From Fontibacterium temperatum (GTDB taxonomy: Bacteria; Pseudomonadota; Alphaproteobacteria; Pelagibacterales; Pelagibacteraceae), in contig CAXNKS010000002.1 of assembly GCA_964203055.1 (NCBI GenBank), forward strand, positions 62,001 to 126,000: a DNA stretch of 64,000 nt, read 5' to 3'. Numbering within the stretch: the first letter of the stretch is position 1; the number at the start of each line of letters is the position of its first letter. Below, piece after piece: positions 33,128-42,854 of this stretch. The notes under the pieces were generated by a model. The model worked only from the letters and a program-made list of their open reading frames with translations, had not been told where the DNA came from and did no database searches. The translations under genes were made by a program, and so were the position numbers.

Positions 33128-35068
33128 ATGCATGATAATTTGGCTTTAGCCATTAAGAATCTCGTTTTGGACAATGGAATCAACATTCCAACATCAACTC
33201 CAAAATCTAACGTTCAGGATCTAAAAAAACCAGATCTTTTTTCCCTAACTAAAGAAACAGAATTATTTCAAAACGAAAAAGGGATCACAATTAAAATTGA
33301 TCGTTCAAGAGATTCAAAATTAACAAATTTCGGTAAAGCAACTCTAGACGACAGATATTTAGCTGATGGCGAATCTTACCAAGATTTATTTGCTAGGGTT
33401 GCAGCAAATTATTCAGATAACAATTTACATGCACAAAGAATTTATAACTACATTAGCAATCTCTGGTTTATGCCAGCGACACCAGTTTTATCAAACGCAG
33501 GAACTGATAGAGGACTTCCAATATCTTGTTTCTTAAATGAAGCTAATGATAGCTTGGATGGAATTTTAGATCTTTGGTCTGAAAACGTTTGGCTTGCAGC
33601 AAGAGGCGGAGGAATAGGAAGCTACTGGGGAAATTTAAGATCTATTGGTGAAAAAATTGGAAGAGTTGGAAAAACTTCTGGAATTATTCCATTCATTAAA
33701 GTGATGGATTCTTTAACGTTAGCTATTAGCCAAGGATCTTTACGAAGAGGATCTGCTGCTTGTTATTTACAAATCGACCATCCAGAGATTGAAGAATTTA
33801 TTGAAATGAGAAGACCAACAGGAGGAGATCCAAATAGAAAAGCATTAAATCTTCACCACGGTGTTCTAGTGACAGATGCGTTTATGAGAGCTGTTGAGCT
33901 AGATGAGCAGTGGGCACTTAAGAGTCCTTATGACGGAGCAGTTCAAGCAACAATTTCTGCAAGAAATTTATGGATTAGACTTTTAACTGCAAGAGTTGAA
34001 ACGGGTGAGCCTTATATTATTTTTATAGACACTGTTAACAGAATGATTCCGCAACATCATAAGCTTGCAGGATTAACTGTTAAAACTTCAAACTTATGTT
34101 CTGAAATTACTTTACCAACAGGAATTGATAAAAATGGAAAAGATAGAACAGCAGTTTGTTGTTTATCATCAATAAATTTAGAAACATACGAAGAGTGGAA
34201 AGATGACAAAAATTTTGTTGAAGATATTATGAGATTTTTAGATAATATTTTAAGTGAGTTTATAGAAAAAGCTCCAGACTCATTCAAAGATGCAAAATAT
34301 TCAGCGCATCGTGAAAGAAGCGTTGGTCTTGGTGTTATGGGATTTCATTCATTCCTGCAAAAAAATTTAATTCCTTTTGAATCTGTGATGGCCAAAGTTT
34401 GGAATACAAAAATATTTAAATATATCGATCAAGAAGTTAATAAAGCTTCAAAAAAACTTGCTGAAGAAAGAGGACCATGTCCTGATGCTAAAGATTATGG
34501 GATAATGGAGAGATTTTCTAATAAAACTGCAATAGCTCCTACAGCTTCAATTTCTATTATTTGTGGCGGTTCATCACCAGGAATTGAGCCTATTGCTGGA
34601 AATAGTTATACCCACAAAACATTGTCAGGTTCTTTTAACGTTAGAAATAAATTTTTAGAGGAAGTTCTTAATAAATATGGAAAGAATGATAATGAGACTT
34701 GGTCTTCTATTACTACAACTCAAGGTTCTGTTCAGCATTTAGACTTTTTAACTCAAGAAGAAAAAGATGTTTTTAAAACTGCATTTGAACTTGATCAACG
34801 TTGGTTAATTGATCTTTCAGCAGATAGAACTCCTTATATTTCGCAAGCTCAATCATTAAATATATTTCTTCCAGCAGATGTTCATAAAAAAGATTTGCAT
34901 CAAATCCACTTTCAGTCTTGGAAAAAAGGATTAAAGAGTCTTTACTACTGTAGATCGAAATCTATCCAGAGGGCAGAAGTTATAAGTAAAAGTTTTGTTG
35001 CAATCCCAGCAGAAAAAAATAAAAATGAGGAACCTAAAAATTACGAGGAATGTCTATCATGTCAGTAG
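33128..35068 (+). CDS. nrdA: Class I ribonucleoside-diphosphate reductase, alpha subunit
   Basis: Reduces ribonucleotides for DNA synthesis. The 646-residue subunit is shorter than E. coli NrdA (761): it starts MHDNLALAIKNLVLDNG without an N-terminal ATP-cone, so dATP overall-activity control would be missing. Catalytic cysteines: Cys134 in PISCFLNE, the thiyl-radical Cys of NLCSEITLPTG, and Cys in AVCCLSSINLE; the C-terminal pair is CLSC at the end (ECLSCQ). Specificity-site segments (MDSLTLAISQGSLRRGS) are present. The frame overlaps nrdB by about 10 bases. Confidence 0.93.
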   Translation: MHDNLALAIKNLVLDNGINIPTSTPKSNVQDLKKPDLFSLTKETELFQNEKGITIKIDRSRDSKLTNFGKATLDDRYLADGESYQDLFARVAANYSDNNLHAQRIYNYISNLWFMPATPVLSNAGTDRGLPISCFLNEANDSLDGILDLWSENVWLAARGGGIGSYWGNLRSIGEKIGRVGKTSGIIPFIKVMDSLTLAISQGSLRRGSAACYLQIDHPEIEEFIEMRRPTGGDPNRKALNLHHGVLVTDAFMRAVELDEQWALKSPYDGAVQATISARNLWIRLLTARVETGEPYIIFIDTVNRMIPQHHKLAGLTVKTSNLCSEITLPTGIDKNGKDRTAVCCLSSINLETYEEWKDDKNFVEDIMRFLDNILSEFIEKAPDSFKDAKYSAHRERSVGLGVMGFHSFLQKNLIPFESVMAKVWNTKIFKYIDQEVNKASKKLAEERGPCPDAKDYGIMERFSNKTAIAPTASISIICGGSSPGIEPIAGNSYTHKTLSGSFNVRNKFLEEVLNKYGKNDNETWSSITTTQGSVQHLDFLTQEEKDVFKTAFELDQRWLIDLSADRTPYISQAQSLNIFLPADVHKKDLHQIHFQSWKKGLKSLYYCRSKSIQRAEVISKSFVAIPAEKNKNEEPKNYEECLSCQ

Positions 35069-36084
35069 CAGTTAAAATTCAAGAAAAAATTATTGATAAA
35101 AATTATTGCGATACACACGGACTGTTAAAAGATAATCCTGTTTATAAGCCTTTTAGATATCCATGGTGCTACGATGCGTGGTTAACTCAACAAAGAATTC
35201 ATTGGTTACCAGAAGAGGTTCCATTATCAGAAGATATCAGAGACTGGCAAAAAAAATTAACACAAGGTGAAAAAAACTTACTTACACAAATTTTTAGATT
35301 TTTTACTCAAGCAGATGTTGAGGTAAATAATTGTTATCTTAGACATTATACAAGCGTGTTTAAACCAACAGAAGTTTTAATGATGATGACTGCGTTTTCA
35401 GCAATGGAAACAATTCATATCGCTGCTTATTCTCATTTATTAGACACAATCGGAATGCCAGACTCTGAATATTCAGCATTTCTTAAATATAAAGAAATGA
35501 AAGATAAGTACGACTATATGAAAAATTTTAACACAAACAACAAACGTGAAATTGCTAAAACAGTAGCAGTATTCAGTGCCTTTACAGAAGGTCTTCAGTT
35601 GTTTGCAAGTTTTGCAATCTTACTTAATTTTCCTAGATTTAATAAAATGAAAGGCATGGGCCAAATTGTTACTTGGTCTGTAAGAGACGAAACTCTTCAT
35701 TGTAATTCAATGATCAAAATTTTTAATACTTTTTGTGATGAAAACCCAGGATTGCTAGATGAGAGTTTAAAAAAAGAAATTTATGATGCCTGCAGAACAA
35801 TCGTTCACCATGAAGATGCTTTTATCGATTTAGCATTTGAGATGGGTAACATCGAGGGATTAACTGCTCAGCAAGTTAAAGAATATATTAGATGGATTGC
35901 AAATCGTAGATTATCTCAATTGCGTTTAAATGAGATTTACGAAGTTAAAGAGAACCCGTTAACTTGGTTAGATGACATGTTAAATGGCGTTGAACACATG
36001 AATTTCTTTGAAGGTAGAGCAACAGAATACTCTAAAGCTTCTACAAAAGGTTCTTGGGTTGAAGCCTTTGAATTTACAAAATAA
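35059..36084 (+). CDS. nrdB: Class I ribonucleoside-diphosphate reductase, beta subunit
   Basis: Carries the dimetal-tyrosyl radical cofactor. Numbering from ATG 35059 (341 residues), the ligands are Asp86, Glu117, His120 and the second set TEG and RDETLH; Tyr124 in METIHIAAYSH is at the place of the radical tyrosine (E. coli Tyr122), and Asp86 is 31 residues before Glu117 as in E. coli. I preferred 35059 because GAGGA (35045-35049) touches an alternative ATG at 35050 but is well spaced for 35059. Overlaps the nrdA end by 10 bases. Confidence 0.94.
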   Translation: MSVAVKIQEKIIDKNYCDTHGLLKDNPVYKPFRYPWCYDAWLTQQRIHWLPEEVPLSEDIRDWQKKLTQGEKNLLTQIFRFFTQADVEVNNCYLRHYTSVFKPTEVLMMMTAFSAMETIHIAAYSHLLDTIGMPDSEYSAFLKYKEMKDKYDYMKNFNTNNKREIAKTVAVFSAFTEGLQLFASFAILLNFPRFNKMKGMGQIVTWSVRDETLHCNSMIKIFNTFCDENPGLLDESLKKEIYDACRTIVHHEDAFIDLAFEMGNIEGLTAQQVKEYIRWIANRRLSQLRLNEIYEVKENPLTWLDDMLNGVEHMNFFEGRATEYSKASTKGSWVEAFEFTK

Positions 36085-36098
36085 TTTAAAATTATCTT

Positions 36099-37220
36099 TT
36101 ATCTATCGATAGAACTTTTCGATGGACCAGATCCTGTGTATTTTGAAAGGGGTCTAATTAATCTATTGTCTTTTAATTGTTCATTTACGTGAGCTGACCA
36201 TCCTGTAATTCTTGACATTACAAAAATTGGAGTAAAAAAATTTACATCAAATCCCATTAAGTAATAAGTAGGACCAGATGGAAAATCTAAATTCGGAAAT
36301 ATATTTTTTTCTTTAATCATTGTTTGTTCTAATATTTTAGAAATTTTAGGAAATTTTTCATTTTTATAAAACTCTGCTGTTTTGTAATAATATTTAGTCA
36401 TTGTAGGCACTCTAGAATCTCCTTTTTTATAAACACGATGACCAAAACCGATAATTAAATCCTTATTTTTTATTTTATTTAGAATATATTTTTCAGCATT
36501 TTCAGGTTCCTTAATCTCAAGGAACATTTCCATTACAGCTTCATTTGCCCCGCCATGCAGTGGTCCTTTTAATGCACTAATTCCTCCAACGATTGCACTG
36601 TGTATATCAGCAAGAGTGCTTGCTATAACTCGTGATGTAAAAGTTGAAGCGTTAAAACTATGTTCAGCGTATAAAATTAAAGACACATCAAATGCTTTAA
36701 CAACGTCTTTGCTTGGCACTTTACCAAAACACATATGAAAAAAGTTTTCACTAAAGCTTAAATCTTTTTTTGGATCTATTATATCTAATCCTTTTCTAGT
36801 TCTAAAATTTGCTGCAACCGCTGTTGGCGTTTTTGCAAAAATTCTTATAAATTTTTTATAATTAGCTTCGATAGTATTTGTTGAGGCTTCAGAGTCTTCC
36901 AAACCTAAATGACTAACAGAAGTTCTAGTTGTATCCATAGGATGTGCATTTTTAGGATAGCTTTGAATAATTTTTTTTAAATTAGAGCTAATTTCTCTAT
37001 TGTTTCTTTCTTCTTCTTGAAATTTAGCTAGTTGTGATTTGCTAGGAAGTTCACCATTTAATAACAAGTAAGCAACTTCCTCAAATACACATGCTTCAGC
37101 GAGATCTTGAACGGCATAACCTCTATAGGTTAAAGAATTGATATCTGGCATTACTTCTGAAACTTTAGTTTCATCAGCAATAACGCCAACTAGACCTTTC
37201 TTAATCTCTACTTCGGCCAT
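36099..37220 (-). CDS. prpC: 2-methylcitrate synthase
   Basis: Condenses propionyl-CoA with oxaloacetate in the methylcitrate cycle. The 373-residue enzyme has the citrate-synthase core: NSLTYRGYAVQDLAE at the start, GGANEAVMEM around the catalytic His (GPLHGGANE), FGHRVYKKGDSRV, and the terminal Arg-rich segment. The 2-methylcitrate assignment rests on its pairing with prpB, 2 bases away, rather than on a proved sequence motif. It would drain propionyl-CoA from odd-chain or acrylate (AcuI) metabolism. No prpD lies here. Confidence 0.88.
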   Translation of the reverse strand: MAEVEIKKGLVGVIADETKVSEVMPDINSLTYRGYAVQDLAEACVFEEVAYLLLNGELPSKSQLAKFQEEERNNREISSNLKKIIQSYPKNAHPMDTTRTSVSHLGLEDSEASTNTIEANYKKFIRIFAKTPTAVAANFRTRKGLDIIDPKKDLSFSENFFHMCFGKVPSKDVVKAFDVSLILYAEHSFNASTFTSRVIASTLADIHSAIVGGISALKGPLHGGANEAVMEMFLEIKEPENAEKYILNKIKNKDLIIGFGHRVYKKGDSRVPTMTKYYYKTAEFYKNEKFPKISKILEQTMIKEKNIFPNLDFPSGPTYYLMGFDVNFFTPIFVMSRITGWSAHVNEQLKDNRLIRPLSKYTGSGPSKSSIDR

Positions 37221-37222
37221 TA

Positions 37223-38128
37223 TTATTCATGTCCTTTTTTAGAAAAATTAAATATAGAACTGTCAAATTCAGCATATTTTTCATACTCAACTAACTCATA
37301 TAATCTTTTTCTAGTCTGCATTTTATCGATTACATTATTTTGATGACCATCCTTGAATATTTGTCTTAATCCATCTTCAACATTTTTTAATGCTAATCTT
37401 TGCGTTGTTACTGGATAAATAACTAAATTATAACCAAGATTATCAAGTTCTTTAGCAGAAAGTAATTTTGACTTTCCAAATTCAGTCATGTTAGCAAGCA
37501 AATAAGCTTTTGTAGCTTTTCTCATTTTTTCAAATTCTTTTTCATCTTTTAAAGCCTCAGGAAAAATCATATCTGCGCCAGCATCAACATAAGCTTTTAT
37601 TCTTGAAATTGTTTTATCTAAACCTTCAACAGCGTTAGCATCTGTTCTAGCTATAATTAAAAAGTTTTTATCTTTTCTAGCTTTGACTGCTGATTTAATT
37701 TTCTTAACCATCTCAGCTGTACTAACAACATCTTTATTGTCTAGGTGCCCGCATCTTTTAGGATTAACCTGATCTTCAATGTGACAACCAGAAATTCCAA
37801 AATTTTCAAACGTTTCAATCGTTCGCGCACAATTCATTGGTTCCCCAAACCCAGTATCAGCGTCAACAATTGAAGGTAAATTTGTAACCCTTGCAATTTG
37901 TTCTGCTCTATAAGAAACTTCAGTTAGAGTTGTAAGTCCAATATCAGGAATTCCTAAATCATTAGCTATCACAGCGCCTGATATATAAACACCATCATAG
38001 CCAATTTCTTCTATTAATTTTGCAACTAGAGGATTGTAGGCTCCTGGAAAGCGAATAAGTTTTCCTGTTTTTAATTTTTTTTGTAAATCAGCTCTTTTTT
38101 CTGCAGGTGTTTTTTTTACAAAATACAT
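37223..38128 (-). CDS. prpB: 2-methylisocitrate lyase
   Basis: Cleaves 2-methylisocitrate to pyruvate and succinate. The 301-residue protein of the isocitrate-lyase family has the catalytic loop ending in KRCGHLDNK (Cys in the RCGH motif), Mg site residues in DADTGFGEP, and ISGAVIANDLGIPDIGLTTL at the start. Forms an operon with prpC and gph: stops and starts are separated by 2 bases each. Confidence 0.92.
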   Translation of the reverse strand: MYFVKKTPAEKRADLQKKLKTGKLIRFPGAYNPLVAKLIEEIGYDGVYISGAVIANDLGIPDIGLTTLTEVSYRAEQIARVTNLPSIVDADTGFGEPMNCARTIETFENFGISGCHIEDQVNPKRCGHLDNKDVVSTAEMVKKIKSAVKARKDKNFLIIARTDANAVEGLDKTISRIKAYVDAGADMIFPEALKDEKEFEKMRKATKAYLLANMTEFGKSKLLSAKELDNLGYNLVIYPVTTQRLALKNVEDGLRQIFKDGHQNNVIDKMQTRKRLYELVEYEKYAEFDSSIFNFSKKGHE

Positions 38129-38130
38129 AA

Positions 38131-38802
38131 TTAATTTAAAAATTTCATTTTAGATAATATTTCATTCATTTCAGTAAAGTCATTAATAAAATGATTATGA
38201 TAAATGCTATTTTGATCTTTTTCAGTATAACCGCCTTTTACTAGAATAAAATTTACCTTTGCTATTCTTGCAGTTTCGGCATCAGTTTCGCTATCGCCAA
38301 CCATAATACTATCTTCTTTTTTAACATCTAAAATTTCTAGTATATTTGTTAGATGTCTTGGATCTGGTTTTTTATATTCAAAAGTATCAGCCCCTGCAAT
38401 GTAATCAAAAAATTCAATAAGATTAATTTCTTTAAGAAGTTTTTTAGCTAAAGATTCCATTTTATTTGTACAAATAGCAAAATTAATATTTTTAGATTTT
38501 CCCCAAGCAAGAAACTCATTAACTCCTTTAATAATTTGTGATTTTTTTGAAATATTTTCTCTGTAATAATTTATAAATTCATCAGTCATTTTTTTATGAA
38601 TATTCTGATCGAATTTTTTATCTTCTTCTTTTAAGGAGCTCAAAATCATATTAGCAGCACCTCTGCCAGCCAAATGTCTTATGTCTGTAATTGGTTTTTG
38701 GTGATAACCAAATTTTTGCATCACATAATTATGAGCATCCATTAAATCAGGAGCAGAATCTACAAGGGTTCCATCCAGATCAAAAACTATTGCTTTGCTC
38801 AT
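38131..38802 (-). CDS. gph: HAD-family phosphoglycolate phosphatase-like protein
   Basis: A 223-residue HAD-IA phosphatase. Motif I FDLDGTLVDS (7-16), motif II with FAICTNKMESLAKKLL, motif III Lys in YKKPDPRHL and motif IV GDSETDAETARIA are all visible. Phosphoglycolate from DNA repair or other sources is the probable substrate. It is the first gene of the gph-prpB-prpC unit and divergent from the glmU-like gene across 132 bases, an arrangement in which gph next to glmU-glmS is common in Alphaproteobacteria. Confidence 0.86.
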   Translation of the reverse strand: MSKAIVFDLDGTLVDSAPDLMDAHNYVMQKFGYHQKPITDIRHLAGRGAANMILSSLKEEDKKFDQNIHKKMTDEFINYYRENISKKSQIIKGVNEFLAWGKSKNINFAICTNKMESLAKKLLKEINLIEFFDYIAGADTFEYKKPDPRHLTNILEILDVKKEDSIMVGDSETDAETARIAKVNFILVKGGYTEKDQNSIYHNHFINDFTEMNEILSKMKFLN

Positions 38803-38934
38803 AAATTAATTGAAAAAAATTAGTAGTTAAAAGAAATAATTTGTGAGTTAAATTATTAAAATCATTACTATAGTAACAGTGTTCAAATAGCAATAAGTCA
38901 TAAACTTGAATTAAAGTTATTTATAAATTTCATT

Positions 38935-39546
38935 ATGATTGAATCTGAAAAATTATTACAAAATAAAATTAAAAAATCAGCAATTAAAAAAGGAGTTAAA
39001 TTAATTTCTCCAGACTCAATTTATTTATCCTCAGATACAAAATTTGGAAAGAATGTTTTAATTGAACCTTACGTTGTCATTGGTAAAGGCGTTAAAATTG
39101 GCAACAATGTAAAAATTTTAAGTTTTTCTTATATAGAAAAAACAAAAATCGGTAACAATGTAACGATTGGACCATTTGCAAGATTAAGACCTGATACAGT
39201 TTTAGAAGACAATTCTAAAATTGGAAATTTTGTTGAAATCAAAAAATCTAGAGTCGGAAAAAATTCTAAAGTTAATCACCTAAGTTATATTGGAGATTCT
39301 GTATTAGGAAAAAATGTAAATGTTGGCGCAGGAACAATTACTTGTAACTATGATGGTAAAAATAAATACAAAACTAAAATTTTAGATAATGCTTTTATTG
39401 GATCAAATAGTTCTTTAGTTGCTCCAGTAAAAATAGGAAAGAATACAGTAATTGGAGCAGGCTCCACTATTACCAAAGATGTAAAAGACAACACTCTTGC
39501 ATTAAGCAGAGTTTCTCAAAGAGAGTTTAAAAAAAGAAAAAAATAA
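38935..39546 (+). CDS. glmU: Stand-alone GlmU acetyltransferase domain
   Basis: Only the C-terminal left-handed beta-helix half of GlmU is present (203 residues against about 450). It begins MIESEKLLQNKIKKSAIKKG and then goes into hexapeptide repeats. The acetyl-CoA site is intact: KVNHLSYIGDSVLG with the catalytic His, then VGAGTITCNYDGKNK and GSNSSLVAPVKIG. The N-terminal uridylyltransferase half with its LAAGxGTRM motif is missing and nothing upstream within 130 bases codes for it. It should acetylate glucosamine-1-phosphate; UDP transfer must come from another gene. glmS follows 9 bases later. Confidence 0.9.
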   Translation: MIESEKLLQNKIKKSAIKKGVKLISPDSIYLSSDTKFGKNVLIEPYVVIGKGVKIGNNVKILSFSYIEKTKIGNNVTIGPFARLRPDTVLEDNSKIGNFVEIKKSRVGKNSKVNHLSYIGDSVLGKNVNVGAGTITCNYDGKNKYKTKILDNAFIGSNSSLVAPVKIGKNTVIGAGSTITKDVKDNTLALSRVSQREFKKRKK

Positions 39547-39555
39547 AAATAATCA

Positions 39556-41376
39556 ATGTGCGGTATTATTGGAATTGCTAGTTATAAAGATATTTCTAAA
39601 GAAATTTTAGAATCATTAAAAAAACTTGAATATCGAGGTTATGACTCTGCTGGTATATCGACAATTAACAATGGAGAAATAGTTGAGAATAAATGTGCCG
39701 GTAAAGTTTCCGATTTAGAAAAATTAATTAAAAAAACTTCATTGTCGGGCAATATTGGAATTGGCCACGTTCGTTGGGCAACTCATGGCGCTCCAAACCA
39801 AGCAAATGCCCATCCACATTCTTCAGAAGAAGTATCGGTTGTGCATAATGGTATTATTGAAAATTCGGCAATTATTAAAAAAGAACTGATAGATAAAGGA
39901 CATATTTTTAAATCTCAAACAGATACTGAAGTTGTAACTCATCTTATTACAGAGAATTTAAAAAAAATGAATTATTTAGAATCTGTATTTGCAACTTTAA
40001 ACAAATTAGAAGGAAGTTTTGCATTAGGAATTATTTTTAAAAAATTTAATAATTTAATTGTAGGCGCAAGAAGAGGAAGTCCACTTGCGGTTGGCTATAC
40101 AGATAAAGAAAAATACATAGGTTCAGATTCTTATGCTTTAAATTCTATGACAAAAGAAGTTTCTTATCTTGATGACGGAGATGTATGTGTTTTAACTAAA
40201 GATAAAATTGAATTTTTTGACAAAAATAAGAAAAAAATTGAAAAAAAAATACATAAATTAGCTAATGATGAAGCTGTTTATAGCAAGGGAAATTTTAAAG
40301 ATTTTATGTCCAAAGAAATTTCTGAGCAACCAGAAGTTATCAAAAAATGTATTAATGAATATCTCGATAAAATAAGAAAAGAAATAAATATAGTTAATTT
40401 TCCAGTTGATCCAAAAAAAATTACAAAAGTTAATTTAATAGCTTGCGGAACAGCATATCATGCCTGCACAGTTGGAAAATATTGGTTTGAAGAGTTTACT
40501 AATATAGACGTAAGCGTAGATGTTGCGTCTGAATTTAGATATAGAAATAATAAAATAAAAACAAACGAACTTTATATTTTTGTTTCTCAATCAGGAGAAA
40601 CAGCAGATACGATTGCAGCTTTAGATTTTTGTAAGAAAAAAGGTGCAAAAACGTGCGCAATCGTAAATGTTACTGAAAGTTCATTATCAAGACTGGCGGA
40701 CTTAGTTTTGCCAATTCATGTTGGACCAGAAGTTGGTGTTGCTTCAACAAAAGCTTTTACAGGACAGATTTTAGTTCTTTTGTTATTTATTTTAAAAATT
40801 GCAAGAATTAGAAATGAAATAAAAGATGAAGAATATTTAAATATTATTAAAGATTTAGAAAATATTCATTCTAACGTTGCATTAATTTTAAATAATAAAA
40901 AAACTATTGAAGATTTAGCCGTTGATTTTATAGATATTAAAGGTTCGATGTTTTTAGGCCGAGGACTTTCTTATCCAATTGCATTAGAAGGTGCTCTCAA
41001 ATTTAAAGAACTAACTTATCTGCACGCAGAAGGTTATCCAGCCGGAGAAATGAAGCATGGTCCTTTAGCTTTAGTTGAAAATGGAATGCCAGTGATTGTT
41101 ATTGCTCCAAAAGATCGATTTTATGAAAAAACAATTTCGAATATGCAGGAAGTTATCGCTCGAGGAGGAAAAATTTTATTAATTTCAGATCATGCAGATG
41201 AGGTTGCAACCAGTGAAAATATTTGGTCAGAAATTAGAATTCCAAAAATAAATAAATTTCTTTCTCCTTTTTTAAGTAACATTCCTTTGCAATTACTTGC
41301 ATATTATGTTGCTTTAAAAAAAGGTAACGACATAGATAAGCCAAGAAATTTAGCTAAATCTGTTACAGTCGAATAA
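39556..41376 (+). CDS. glmS: Glucosamine-6-phosphate synthase
   Basis: Makes glucosamine-6-phosphate from fructose-6-phosphate and glutamine for cell-wall and lipid A synthesis. The 606-residue protein starts with the N-terminal nucleophile Cys2 (MCGIIGIASY) of the glutamine-amidotransferase domain (1-240), followed by two SIS domains: ACGTAYHAC, SQSGETADT, and the end PRNLAKSVTVE, typical for the enzyme. The preceding gene is the GlmU acetyltransferase half, 9 bases away. Confidence 0.97.
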   Translation: MCGIIGIASYKDISKEILESLKKLEYRGYDSAGISTINNGEIVENKCAGKVSDLEKLIKKTSLSGNIGIGHVRWATHGAPNQANAHPHSSEEVSVVHNGIIENSAIIKKELIDKGHIFKSQTDTEVVTHLITENLKKMNYLESVFATLNKLEGSFALGIIFKKFNNLIVGARRGSPLAVGYTDKEKYIGSDSYALNSMTKEVSYLDDGDVCVLTKDKIEFFDKNKKKIEKKIHKLANDEAVYSKGNFKDFMSKEISEQPEVIKKCINEYLDKIRKEINIVNFPVDPKKITKVNLIACGTAYHACTVGKYWFEEFTNIDVSVDVASEFRYRNNKIKTNELYIFVSQSGETADTIAALDFCKKKGAKTCAIVNVTESSLSRLADLVLPIHVGPEVGVASTKAFTGQILVLLLFILKIARIRNEIKDEEYLNIIKDLENIHSNVALILNNKKTIEDLAVDFIDIKGSMFLGRGLSYPIALEGALKFKELTYLHAEGYPAGEMKHGPLALVENGMPVIVIAPKDRFYEKTISNMQEVIARGGKILLISDHADEVATSENIWSEIRIPKINKFLSPFLSNIPLQLLAYYVALKKGNDIDKPRNLAKSVTVE

Positions 41377-41423
41377 TTTATTCTTGTAGGCTTAGAACAC
41401 TCTATATATACTGTAGGTTGAAT

Positions 41424-42800
41424 ATGAAAAATTGGAAACCAAATTCTTGGAGAGCTAAAACTGCAAAGCATTTACCAGTTTACGAAAACGAAGGTAAATT
41501 AAATGAAGCTTTGAGGGAAATTTCTAAATTTCCTCCACTTGTTTTTGCAGGGGAAACGCGCACACTTAAACATATGTTAGGAGAAGTGAGCGAAGGAAAA
41601 GCTTTTTTATTTCAAGGAGGAGATTGTGCTGAGAGTTTTGAAGAATTTCATCCAGACAATATTAGAGATTTATTTAAAGTTATTTTGCAGGTTTCTTTAA
41701 TACTTACTGTTTCATCACATTTACCAATAGTAAAAATAGGTAGAGTTGCAGGTCAATTCTCTAAACCGAGAAGTTCTTCCACAGAAGTTATAAATGGGAA
41801 AGAACTCCCTAGTTACTTAGGAGATAATATTAATGGCATGAAGTTTGATGAGCAATCTAGAAGGCCAGATCCTGCAAGATTATTAAAATCTTACTCACAA
41901 TCTGCCTCGACATTGAATTTATTAAGAGCATTTTCTCAAGGAGGGTTTGCTGATTTAAGCAAAGTACATTTATGGAATATGGACTTTGTGAATAAGAGTG
42001 CTGATAAAAAATTCAAAGAGATTCAAAATAAAGTTATGGAAGCTTTAAATTTTATGCACGCTTGCGGTATAACTATTGAACAAAATAGACGATTAAGAAC
42101 TGTAAATTTTTACACAAGTCATGAGGCTTTGCATCTCCCATATGAAGAAGCAATGACTCGAGTAGACTCAACAACAGGCGAACATCATGACACTTCAGCG
42201 CATTTTTTATGGATTGGAGATCGTACTAGACAAATAGATGGTGCTCACGTTGAGTTTTGTAAAGGAATTAAAAATCCAATAGGAATTAAGTGTGGACCTA
42301 GTTTAGATCCAAAAGATTTGATTAAGTTAATAGAAGTATTAAATCCAGAAGATGAAGCTGGAAGAATAACTTTAATAGCTAGATTTGGTCATGATAAAGT
42401 TGAAAAGTTATTACCAAAGCTTATTCAGGCTGTTAAAAAATCAAATAAAAAAGTAATCTGGTCATGCGACCCAATGCATGGCAATACTATTAAATCTACT
42501 ACAGGATTTAAAACTAGACCATTCAAAGACATAATTTCAGAAGTTAAAAGTTTCTTCGACGTTCATCAAGGTGAAGGAACGTACGCCGGGGGACTTCATA
42601 TTGAAATGACAGGAAAAAATGTCACTGAATGTATTGGGGGTGCACAAAATATTACAGATAAAGATTTATCAAGCAGATACCATACGCATTGTGATCCTAG
42701 ATTGAATGCAAATCAAGCTATTGAGTTAGCCTTCCTTATTTCTGAAGAAATTAAGAAAAATTCAAAATACTCAATAAATTCCATTAGAAAAGCTTCTTAA
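41424..42800 (+). CDS. Class II DAHP synthase
   Basis: First step of aromatic amino-acid synthesis, of the plant/mycobacterial type (type II), not the E. coli aroFGH type. The 458-residue protein starts MKNWKPNSWRAKTAKHLP and contains FLFQGGDCAESF (metal Cys), GRVAGQFSKPRS, and the late WSCDPMHGNT and HIEMTGKNVTECIGG segments with metal-binding His and Glu. Chosen start is ATG 41424; a TTG at 41418 is less likely. The gene name aroG or aroH is used for this family in different organisms. Confidence 0.93.
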   Translation: MKNWKPNSWRAKTAKHLPVYENEGKLNEALREISKFPPLVFAGETRTLKHMLGEVSEGKAFLFQGGDCAESFEEFHPDNIRDLFKVILQVSLILTVSSHLPIVKIGRVAGQFSKPRSSSTEVINGKELPSYLGDNINGMKFDEQSRRPDPARLLKSYSQSASTLNLLRAFSQGGFADLSKVHLWNMDFVNKSADKKFKEIQNKVMEALNFMHACGITIEQNRRLRTVNFYTSHEALHLPYEEAMTRVDSTTGEHHDTSAHFLWIGDRTRQIDGAHVEFCKGIKNPIGIKCGPSLDPKDLIKLIEVLNPEDEAGRITLIARFGHDKVEKLLPKLIQAVKKSNKKVIWSCDPMHGNTIKSTTGFKTRPFKDIISEVKSFFDVHQGEGTYAGGLHIEMTGKNVTECIGGAQNITDKDLSSRYHTHCDPRLNANQAIELAFLISEEIKKNSKYSINSIRKAS

Positions 42801-42854
42801 AAATTATTTTTTAATAATTTTTTTGCTTCAAACTTAAAAAAAAGTAAAAATATT

